From contig JAISJG010000022.1 of the NCBI GenBank assembly GCA_031261625.1, forward strand, positions 1-41,531: a DNA stretch of 41,531 nt, in the 5' to 3' direction. Shown here in pieces: positions 36,427 to 41,531 of this stretch (position 1 is its first letter; every line of letters begins with the position of its first letter). The notes below the pieces were generated by a model that saw only the letters and a list, made by a program, of their open reading frames with translations, made no database searches and was not told the DNA's origin. The translations under genes and the position numbers were made by a program. The stretch is from Candidatus Methanoplasma sp. (lineage in GTDB: Archaea; Thermoplasmatota; Thermoplasmata; Methanomassiliicoccales; Methanomethylophilaceae).

Positions 36427-36594
36427 ATCTTTCCCCCTAAAAATCATACCATTTTGGCATATATATCTTTGATGCCGCCTGAAATGTGTTCAATGACCGG
36501 CCGATCCTTCATGTTTCTATCTGTTATTTGACCGAACGGAATCACATAAGTTCGAATTCCATTTGCTGTAAAACTACATGCTGGCACATTGCGA

Positions 36595-38055
36595 TCATAC
36601 AGCATATATCTTGTCAATGACAGAATATTCGCTCGGCATATACCCGACATTCGCACTATTGGCCCAACTACCGCCAACCAAGGCTGTTGCCTCGCAGTAG
36701 AAGTAGGTAATACCGTCTTTCTCTGCGGATATCCCTGATGCTCCCGGTACATCTACGCCGACCGCCATATGTTCTGGAAGTTGGAATATGGCCGTGTTAT
36801 ATCCCATGGATTTGACCAGTGCTGCGAACAGGATCGCATGATCATCACAATCCCCTTTTTTCTCGCGCAACGTTTCCAATGGGAAATTCCAATACTCGTT
36901 CACACCCTTGTTATCTATGTCGTATATGTAAGGAATGCTCTGAACGAATTTCAGAACACAATTCACACGTTCGAGATCGCTCATTCCTGATGTGAGACTG
37001 ACAAGATCTTTGACCAGTTTCTGTATGGTCGGATCATCGACGGTCATGTAGTCGCCTATTCTACTGTATGAGTTTGATCTCTTCATCGTATGGTATTTGT
37101 AATAATCATCGAATGATATCGATATGTTCCGGTTGGCGGTTTTGTTATTGATTATCCATTCGGTCGCCGGGGAATACCAGGTACTCTCCTGATACTTCCA
37201 ATCGTAATTAACGCTCAGCGTTTCATTGATGACCGCTGTGTCGGTGTATGATGTTTTGTATCCGTCTGTGTATGTTACGGTCTGTGTTATCGCCAGTGCC
37301 TTCCCGTTATCGCAGTTGTATGTCAGAATATTCCCTGAATTGCCGAAGAATGACATTTCTGAAAGTACGGCACCGGTCATCAGATCGACCATTCTCCACG
37401 TCCTCCCGGATACTTCGACGTTGTATTCCGATGTCAGTGTCAATGTCGATGATGTGCCCGTTTTTGTTTTCGAAACCGTGAACGAGGCGTCGTGATCTAT
37501 AGAATATCTGACCTCTATAACGGTCTCATCCATCACATCATACGATGTGTTCAGATCATCCGATATCAGGATGCCGTTAGCATACCATCCATCGAACACA
37601 TACCCCGGATTCACCGTGGTACTGAGTATCGCATGGTCGCCGTCCGAATATGTGCCAGTTCCCGAATTCACTCCGGCCGAATAGTAATCCGTAACCGTGT
37701 CGCCATCATACAGGAGTTTATCGAATATCGCGATCAATGTCTTGTCGTCGGAACATAGGAACCGGAGGTCCGGATCCGTCGAGATCCGTTTGCCGCTCTC
37801 GTACCATCCTGCGAAATCATGATCATCGTCAGGAGATGCGTGAAGAGCCACGCGGGATCCGCTTTTGTAAACTCCCTCACCGGATGCGGTACCTCCGGCG
37901 GATGAGGAAATAGACACAGCATAATTCGTTAAAGCTGAAACGTTCTCAGATGTCTGAGATCTGTCGTCATCGAAAGACGGTATATAATTCTCAAGTTCGT
38001 CACCGTATTCAACAAAAACAGCTAACGCAACGAGCACCACAACTGCCAGAAACAC
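36595..38055 (-). CDS. Membrane-anchored transglutaminase-like protein with beta-repeats (copy 2)
   Basis: The 486-residue protein (from GTG 38055) shares its whole layout with copy 1: N-terminal membrane helix, two beta-repeats (Ala-Gly-Trp-Tyr-Glu-Ser-Gly; Asp-Gly-Trp-Tyr-Ala-Asn-Gly), a beta-sandwich-like middle region and a transglutaminase-like domain with Cys403, His429 and Glu455. The start is odd. The codon equivalent to copy 1's GTG is CTG at 38073, ten bases after GAGGA, followed by the same Lys-Gly; no ATG, GTG or TTG occurs between the upstream stop codon and GTG 38055. So the start is either GTG 38055, directly at the membrane helix, or a CTG. Tandem duplication with copy 1 is evident. 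Confidence 0.82.
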   Translation of the reverse strand: MFLAVVVLVALAVFVEYGDELENYIPSFDDDRSQTSENVSALTNYAVSISSSAGGTASGEGVYKSGSRVALHASPDDDHDFAGWYESGKRISTDPDLRFLCSDDKTLIAIFDKLLYDGDTVTDYYSAGVNSGTGTYSDGDHAILSTTVNPGYVFDGWYANGILISDDLNTSYDVMDETVIEVRYSIDHDASFTVSKTKTGTSSTLTLTSEYNVEVSGRTWRMVDLMTGAVLSEMSFFGNSGNILTYNCDNGKALAITQTVTYTDGYKTSYTDTAVINETLSVNYDWKYQESTWYSPATEWIINNKTANRNISISFDDYYKYHTMKRSNSYSRIGDYMTVDDPTIQKLVKDLVSLTSGMSDLERVNCVLKFVQSIPYIYDIDNKGVNEYWNFPLETLREKKGDCDDHAILFAALVKSMGYNTAIFQLPEHMAVGVDVPGASGISAEKDGITYFYCEATALVGGSWANSANVGYMPSEYSVIDKIYAV

Positions 38056-38107
38056 CGCAGATCCGCCTTTCAGGATATCACGTTCCTCTATGAGGATTCA
38101 GACTGTT

Positions 38108-38123
38108 TTTCAGAATATATATT
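38108..38123 (-). promoter_or_regulatory. Palindromic TATA element upstream of transglutaminase-like copy 2
   Basis: CAGAATATATATTCTG is a 16-bp perfect palindrome containing a TATA core. Initiation about 25 bases downstream on the minus strand (near 38090) would just include the GAGGA at 38084-38088. The remaining stretch 38124-38214 shows no gene. Confidence 0.45.
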
Positions 38124-38214
38124 CTGTCATGGTCCGAAAATAAGCACAGATAAGATAGACACACACAGTACTCTGAATGTATCTGTGTAACGACGAATCT
38201 GTTGTAAAAACCGC

Positions 38215-38259
38215 AATAAGAAAAAGAGGAGTAAGAAAGTTAATTGCCCCCTTAGGGGG
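38215..38259 (-). terminator. Terminator region after the tRNA-Arg/eL41/tRNA-Trp unit
   Basis: CCCCC (38247-38251) and GGGGG (38255-38259) form a 5-bp stem with a 3-nt loop downstream of tRNA-Trp. Further along the minus strand comes the pyrimidine-rich CTCCTCTTTTTCTT, a suitable archaeal T-tract terminator. Confidence 0.45.
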
Positions 38260-38283
38260 AAAAGCACAGCTAGATACGCAAGG

Positions 38284-38458
38284 TGGGAGCAGAGGGATTT
38301 GAACCCCCGTCAGCGGGTTTCCACCACGGGGGGAGCTACCCCCCGCGAAATTAACGAGTCATCGCTCCAGTTAGTCATCACAACTACTTTCAGCAACCTC
38401 ATTCTAATCACGCTCAATAACTGGAGCCCGCCAGTCTGCCAGGTTAGCCTATACTCCC
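38284..38458 (-). tRNA. tRNA-Trp (CCA) with 102-nt intron
   Basis: Exon 1 runs 38458-38421 and exon 2 38318-38284 (mature length 73). Acceptor GGGAGTA/TGCTCCC pairs fully (one G-U), anticodon stem GCGGG (38431-38427)/CCCGC (38317-38313), anticodon CCA at 38424-38422, T-stem GGGGG/CCCTC with loop TTCAAAT, discriminator A73. The D-stem contains a mismatch. The intron sits at the canonical position 37/38 and contains box C/D-like elements and a 3'-side hairpin CGGGGGG/CCCCCCG. The bulge-helix-bulge around the junction is imperfect, so the exact cut sites are inferred from the mature tRNA. CCA is not encoded. Confidence 0.9.
38359..38411 (-). ncRNA. Box C/D-like guide RNA inside the tRNA-Trp intron
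   Basis: In minus-strand order: C-like box GTGATTA (38411-38405), 11-nt guide, D' box CTGA (38393-38390), C' box GTGATGA (38381-38375), 12-nt guide, and D-like box ATGA (38362-38359). The second guide (38373-38364) pairs over ten bases with the exon 1/intron junction of the same transcript (38427-38418). The fifth base before the D-like box (38367) faces C34 of the anticodon (38424), exactly the box C/D rule. In Haloferax and other euryarchaea the tRNA-Trp intron guides 2'-O-methylation of C34. Target of the D' guide is unresolved. Confidence 0.7.
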
Positions 38459-38475
38459 TTGGCAACCCGTCAGGG

Positions 38476-38583
38476 TTACTTCTTGCGCATCTTTGCTGCT
38501 CTCTTTCTTCTTCTCATTTTCTTCTTGCGCCATTTCCAACGCTGATTACCGCGTTTCTTCCAGGCGCGTGAGCTTCTCTTCAT
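38476..38583 (-). CDS. rpl41e: Ribosomal protein eL41
   Basis: The 35-residue, extremely basic peptide begins Met-Lys-Arg-Ser-Ser-Arg-Ala-Trp-Lys-Lys and contains Arg-Trp-Lys-Trp-Arg-Lys-Lys-Lys-Met-Arg-Arg, matching archaeal eL41, a single-helix protein bridging the two ribosomal subunits. GAGGA lies seven bases before ATG 38583. The gene lies 52 bases after tRNA-Arg and 17 bases before tRNA-Trp on the same strand with no visible promoter of its own, so cotranscription with the two tRNAs is likely. Confidence 0.9.
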   Translation of the reverse strand: MKRSSRAWKKRGNQRWKWRKKKMRRRKRAAKMRKK

Positions 38584-38608
38584 GATCTTTCCTCTTCACT
38601 GGAGGCCC

Positions 38609-38624
38609 CATCACTTATGTGATG
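38609..38624 (-). repeat. Small hairpin between tRNA-Arg and eL41
   Basis: CATCAC (38609-38614) and GTGATG (38619-38624) form a perfect 6-bp stem with a 4-nt loop in the short spacer. It may mark a processing site or simply insulate the tRNA fold from the eL41 ribosome-binding site. Confidence 0.4.
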
Positions 38625-38634
38625 CATCCTCTGG

Positions 38635-38734
38635 CGGGCCCGTCGGGAATTTCGGTCCCTTTTGATCGGAACTTTCGAACCCGAGGCGTCTGGCTTAGAA
38701 GGCCAGCGCTATATCCTGGCTAAGCCACGGGCCC
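38635..38734 (-). tRNA. tRNA-Arg (TCT) with 25-nt T-loop intron
   Basis: Acceptor GGGCCCG (38734-38728)/CGGGCCC (38642-38636) is perfect. Anticodon stem CTGGC/GCCAG encloses CTTCTAA with anticodon TCT (38699-38697). T-stem TCGGG (38684-38680)/CCCGA (38647-38643). The T-loop is interrupted: helix TTCG (38679-38676)/CGAA (38654-38651), 3-nt bulges AAA (38675-38673) and ATT (38650-38648), then stem GTTCC/GGGAC with an 8-nt loop. This is a complete bulge-helix-bulge. Cleavage at the standard bulge positions removes 38673-38649 and leaves the consensus loop TTCGAAT, i.e. an intron at 59/60. CCA follows at 38634-38632. A TTTAAATG box at 38758-38766 serves as promoter. Confidence 0.92.
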
Positions 38735-38770
38735 CGCCCACCTTCATCTACTACTATCATTTAAAGGTTG

Positions 38771-39331
38771 TCACTTAACAAGACCGTATAAAGAACCGTA
38801 GCCAGCAAGGATGGATATTGCCTCTGCGATGCATATTATTCCCAGTATTAACAGTATCGGCCAACAATTGAAAATTTTGCCGAACAGTTTGATCACTACC
38901 TCTGCGAAATGCAGTATGGAATATACCAAAGCACCGGCAACGAATGCCAGGATCGCCCTCGGCCATCCCGTTGCCAGGATATCGAACGGTTCCTGGGTTA
39001 TCTGTCCCAGGAAAATATACACCAGTACAATGACCAATAACGCGAATATCACTGCGAAATGGACCTCTTTGAACGGACGTATGATAAGCGTGAACCCCGC
39101 AATAGCGATAAGTATCGCCGTGGGCAGGTTCCATTCGGTGTAGGATGTGACGCTCAGGAATATGATGAACGCGCCGAAGATCACTCCCAATGCCACCAAC
39201 AGTTTGTATCTCACGCGGGTATCGTTCTTCAGATACTGCCAAACTATCAGAATCGCCAGAATACCTGCGAATATCAGTATTATCTCCGGCACATGATCGT
39301 AAATCGAATCCACTATCCCTTCTGCACCCAT
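38771..39331 (-). CDS. Multi-pass membrane protein of unknown function
   Basis: The 186-residue protein has about six hydrophobic helices (roughly residues 13-30, 42-60, 68-84, 90-110, 124-142, 152-178) separated by very short loops, and no cysteine or charged catalytic motif that I recognise. The third and fourth helices are linked by Arg-Pro-Phe-Lys-Glu-Val-His-Phe. A minus-strand GATTAAAATC box at 39353-39362 is about 26 bases from ATG 39331, so the mRNA is probably leaderless. The gene lies 40 bases downstream of crcB. An ion-channel or transporter-like role cannot be assigned. Confidence 0.75.
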   Translation of the reverse strand: MGAEGIVDSIYDHVPEIILIFAGILAILIVWQYLKNDTRVRYKLLVALGVIFGAFIIFLSVTSYTEWNLPTAILIAIAGFTLIIRPFKEVHFAVIFALLVIVLVYIFLGQITQEPFDILATGWPRAILAFVAGALVYSILHFAEVVIKLFGKIFNCWPILLILGIICIAEAISILAGYGSLYGLVK

Positions 39332-39371
39332 AAGGATACATTACTCTGTGGGATTTTAATCTATTCCGAAA

Positions 39372-39752
39372 TCACGGTGCCAGAAGTACGGATGCCAGCT
39401 TACCGAGGATACCTCCGCCTATGCAGGCGGCCAAGTTCATACCGAAGTTCGCTGCCGCAAGTCCCACTTTCCCTGAATCGTAAAGATCCAGGGTCTCAAC
39501 GGATAACGATGACATGGTCGTGAACGCACCGAACACTCCGACAAAAAGGAATGTTCTTATCTCGCTCGGTATCGCAGGCCATCCGAAGAACAGCAGAGCC
39601 ATTAACGAACATCCTACGAAGTTGACGAAAAGCGTTGCCCACGGTATTCCTCCCGAAGGATTCAGGACCAAAGCGATAAGATATCTCAGAACCGCACCGA
39701 CAGCACCGCCGGCCGCAACGCAAAGTACCAACAGAAGCGATGTTTCAGCCAT
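39372..39752 (-). CDS. crcB: Fluoride-specific ion channel CrcB/Fluc
   Basis: The 126-residue protein has four membrane helices and the Fluc motifs: Gly-Gly-Ala-Val-Gly-Ala-Val-Leu-Arg-Tyr (about 15-24), Trp-Ala-Thr-Leu-Phe-Val-Asn-Phe-Val-Gly-Cys (38-48, pore Asn) and Gly-Ala-Phe-Thr-Thr-Met-Ser-Ser (Phe/Thr box). It exports fluoride as an antiparallel homodimer. The length is that of a single-gene homodimeric channel. GGAG lies eight bases before ATG 39752. I see no fluoride riboswitch upstream; tRNA-Ala ends 32 bases before the start. Confidence 0.93.
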   Translation of the reverse strand: MAETSLLLVLCVAAGGAVGAVLRYLIALVLNPSGGIPWATLFVNFVGCSLMALLFFGWPAIPSEIRTFLFVGVFGAFTTMSSLSVETLDLYDSGKVGLAAANFGMNLAACIGGGILGKLASVLLAP

Positions 39753-39784
39753 TTGGGATCTCCGGAAAATTTGTTAAAAGTGAG

Positions 39785-39857
39785 TGGACAGGGCGAGATT
39801 CGAACTCGCGACCTCTACAATGCCAATGTAGCGATCTTCCAACTGATCTACCTGCCC
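39785..39857 (-). tRNA. tRNA-Ala (GGC)
   Basis: All arms pair: acceptor GGGCAGG/CCTGTCC with the alanine identity pair G3-U70, D-stem GATC/GATC, anticodon stem CTACA/TGTAG with loop TTGGCAT (anticodon GGC at 39824-39822), T-stem GCGAG/CTCGC with loop TTCGAAT, A73. There is no intron and no encoded CCA. An AT-rich TTTAATAAT box at about 39883-39891 is the likely promoter, lying between purF and the tRNA. Confidence 0.97.
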
Positions 39858-39906
39858 GCATTTCTGGGAATGAAGAGCCATTATTAAACGTTTGCTTAAC
39901 AGCGGA

Positions 39907-41313
39907 TCAAAAGTCCGAGTTGAGTGTCGACTGGAACCTGTGCGTCTCGCCCGGAATACGTGTCGGATACTGGTTGTTCACGCAAGCCAGACAGAGATCG
40001 TTCTTGGGTTTTCCAATCGCCTCTATCAATCCTTCGATGCTGATGTATCCCAAACTGTCGGCACCGATGATCCTGCATATCTCGTCCACGCTGCGGTTGT
40101 TGGCCACGAACTGCTCTCTGGATTTCATATCGACGCCGTAATAACACGGTGCGATGACAGGTGGACTTCCCACACGGACGTGCACTTCTTTCGCACCTGC
40201 TTCCCTGAGCTTGGTGACGAGTTTTTTCATTGTGGTTCCCCTGACGATACTGTCATCTATTATGGCCAGGCGCTTACCTGCGACCGTACTTCTGATAGGG
40301 ACCATCTTCATTGAGACCGCGATCTCCCTTTCTTTTTGATCAGGAAGAATGAATGTCCTTTCTGCATAACGGTTTTTCATGAATCCTTCTTCGTACGGAA
40401 TACCGGAAGCGATGGCGAATCCGATCGCGTGTGCTCTTCCGGAATCGGGGATGGGCATCACAACATCGACATCGATAGGGTGTTCTCTTGCAAGGATTTC
40501 ACCTATTTTCCTTCTTACGTCGTATACCTCACGTCCGTCTATTACGGAATCAGGTCTTGCGAAATAGACCCACTCGAACATGCAATGGGCCTTGTGTTTG
40601 GATTCTGATACGCCGTAGGATTGATAGTGGTCGTTCCAGACCTCTACGATCTCTCCGGGAGCGATATCTCTGATGATATTCCCCTCAAGAGCATCTATTG
40701 CGGCACTTTCCGAGACGATTATGTGTCCTCCCGGCATCTTTCCGAGACAAAGCGGCCTTAATCCGTAAGGATCACGGACCCCGAAAAGTCTGTCTTTGAT
40801 GAGAATGGCTAAAGCGTAGGATCCGTCCAGGTCCGCCATTGTGGCTTTGAGCGCTTTGACGGGGTCGGAAGATTGGATGAAATATTTCGCTAAGATTGTG
40901 ATAACGAGTTCGCTGTCGGAATCCGTTAAGAACGGTGTTCCGGCATCGAGGTATTTCTTCTTGAGCTCGGCGTAATTCGTAATATCTCCGTTATGTGCTA
41001 CTGCAACAGTTCCCAAAGCGGTTGTGACCGTAAGCGGCTGAGCGTTCATGACGCTCTTCGAGCCTGTAGTGGAGTAACGAACATGGCCCACTCCGATCTT
41101 GGAATCGAGATGCTCGATCTTTTCTTTGCTTAATGCAACTTGAACCAGACCGTTATTTTTAACGGTGCTGATCTTGTCGCCTGTAAAAACTGAAATCCCC
41201 GCGCTCTCCTGACCGCGGTGTTGGATTATCATTAAAGATTTTTGAAGATCAGGTACGACGTTGTATGTAGATGAAATCCCGACAACGCCGCAACTGTGCT
41301 TCGGACCGGACAT
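39907..41313 (-). CDS. purF: Amidophosphoribosyltransferase
   Basis: The 468-residue protein makes phosphoribosylamine from PRPP and glutamine, the first step of purine synthesis. A seven-residue propeptide precedes the catalytic Cys8 (Cys-Gly-Val-Val-Gly), so N-terminal processing is expected. The glutaminase domain has Gln-His-Arg-Gly-Gln-Glu-Ser-Ala-Gly and Gly-His-Val-Arg-Tyr-Ser-Thr-Thr-Gly; the PRPP motif is Leu-Ala-Ile-Ile-Asp-Asp-Ser-Ile-Val-Arg-Gly-Thr-Thr (about 339-351). C-terminal cysteines (Cys-Leu-Ala-Cys) fit the Fe-S ligands of the Bacillus-type enzyme. It lies 10 bases after rpl37e and is probably cotranscribed with it. Confidence 0.98.
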   Translation of the reverse strand: MSGPKHSCGVVGISSTYNVVPDLQKSLMIIQHRGQESAGISVFTGDKISTVKNNGLVQVALSKEKIEHLDSKIGVGHVRYSTTGSKSVMNAQPLTVTTALGTVAVAHNGDITNYAELKKKYLDAGTPFLTDSDSELVITILAKYFIQSSDPVKALKATMADLDGSYALAILIKDRLFGVRDPYGLRPLCLGKMPGGHIIVSESAAIDALEGNIIRDIAPGEIVEVWNDHYQSYGVSESKHKAHCMFEWVYFARPDSVIDGREVYDVRRKIGEILAREHPIDVDVVMPIPDSGRAHAIGFAIASGIPYEEGFMKNRYAERTFILPDQKEREIAVSMKMVPIRSTVAGKRLAIIDDSIVRGTTMKKLVTKLREAGAKEVHVRVGSPPVIAPCYYGVDMKSREQFVANNRSVDEICRIIGADSLGYISIEGLIEAIGKPKNDLCLACVNNQYPTRIPGETHRFQSTLNSDF

Positions 41314-41323
41314 TTTTACGACC

Positions 41324-41494
41324 TTAATCGTGCGATTTAGCCCAGGTGTATGATCTCAGCTTTGCTGTCTTGCCGTATCCGCATGAAGCGCAAACGCCTT
41401 TCCTGGCGTGGTATGCGCGGTTTCCGCATCTGCGGCATGGGATGTGTGTCTTGAATTTGTTGTGTCTTCCCTGTGCTGGTGTTCCTTTTCCCAT
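41324..41494 (-). CDS. rpl37e: Ribosomal protein eL37
   Basis: The 56-residue basic protein begins Met-Gly-Lys-Gly-Thr-Pro-Ala-Gln-Gly and has the zinc ribbon Cys20-Arg-Arg-Cys23 ... Cys35-Ala-Ser-Cys38, as in archaeal eL37 of the large ribosomal subunit. AAGGAGG lies about seven bases before ATG 41494. It is followed by purF after 10 bases; eL37-purF linkage, often with an Sm-like protein gene upstream, is common in archaea. The upstream 37 bases to the window edge hold only the ribosome-binding site and AT-rich sequence. Confidence 0.96.
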   Translation of the reverse strand: MGKGTPAQGRHNKFKTHIPCRRCGNRAYHARKGVCASCGYGKTAKLRSYTWAKSHD

Positions 41495-41531
41495 GTTCAG
41501 TCCTCCTTATTTATGGTGATATGTAAATGAC

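Noticed and set aside
38327..38345. G6/C6 hairpin read as a terminator
   Set aside because: It lies inside the tRNA-Trp intron between the two exons, so termination there would destroy the tRNA.
38394..38404. D' guide of the tRNA-Trp intron aimed at position 39 of the same tRNA
   Set aside because: The complement of the guide shares only about four bases with the exon 2 junction, so no target is claimed.
38775..39341. An overlapping minus-strand frame in the membrane-protein region
   Set aside because: It lies out of frame with a protein that has clean membrane helices; its own translation is Arg/Gly/Asp-rich and unstructured.
39753..39784. Fluoride riboswitch before crcB
   Set aside because: Only 32 bases separate tRNA-Ala from crcB and they show no riboswitch-like stem or pseudoknot.

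Overview
The window reads as archaeal, and most probably from a methylotrophic methanogen of the order Methanomassiliicoccales (class Thermoplasmata). The reasons are a complete methyl-coenzyme M reductase operon in the order mcrB-mcrD-mcrG-mcrA without mcrC, a corrinoid:coenzyme M methyltransferase of the MtbA/MtaA type two genes upstream of it, the methanogenesis-marker gene mtxX, archaeal ribosomal proteins eL37 and eL41, TATA-box promoters with many apparently leaderless starts, and tRNA genes with bulge-helix-bulge introns. The species assignment is inference.

Layout. 1-3533 (minus): the start of a giant exported repeat protein (GLUG repeats, then beta-repeats) that runs off the left edge. 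3854-6589: a DUF4443/DUF2111-type regulator-like protein with a translationally coupled Cys-rich protein, an AhpD-like protein, an unknown protein and a stand-alone RNase III. 6695-13320 (minus): methanogenesis block, mtbA-like gene, DUF169 gene, then mcrBDGA and a DUF2098-type gene, closed by a hairpin terminator. 13321-13589: a gene-free, structured stretch. 13590-18254: metallophosphoesterase, RecJ/GAN-like DHH nuclease, argF and a polytopic membrane protein.

18497-23107: tRNA-His, the RNA ligase rtcB, then an operon of PUA protein, SepF and HD phosphohydrolase, and an unknown Cys-containing protein. 23108-25667 (minus): iron-sulfur flavoprotein, VOC protein, zeta-toxin-like ATPase with a small upstream partner, and a QueG-like ferredoxin-type protein. 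25841-27003: Mrp/NBP35 ATPase plus a NifX-like protein. 27004-29538 (minus): mtxX-queD-queC-queE, the preQ0 (archaeosine) pathway. 29590-30015: universal stress protein. 30197-34903: amino-acid operon ACT-hom-cimA-UPF0237-UPF0210.

34936-38055 (minus): two tandem secreted or membrane-anchored transglutaminase-like paralogues. 38284-38734 (minus): the most unusual part, a compact unit tRNA-Arg(TCT) - eL41 - tRNA-Trp(CCA). Both tRNAs are interrupted: tRNA-Arg has a textbook bulge-helix-bulge intron of 25 nt in the T-loop (59/60), and tRNA-Trp has a 102-nt intron that looks like a box C/D guide RNA aimed at its own C34. 38771-41494 (minus): a membrane protein, the fluoride channel crcB, tRNA-Ala(GGC), purF and rpl37e.

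Functionally the genes connect in three ways: terminal methanogenesis (MtbA feeding methyl-CoM to MCR), tRNA maturation (two intron-containing tRNAs, the exon ligase RtcB and the archaeosine precursor genes) and core biosynthesis. I saw no CRISPR array, insertion sequence, integrase or replication origin.
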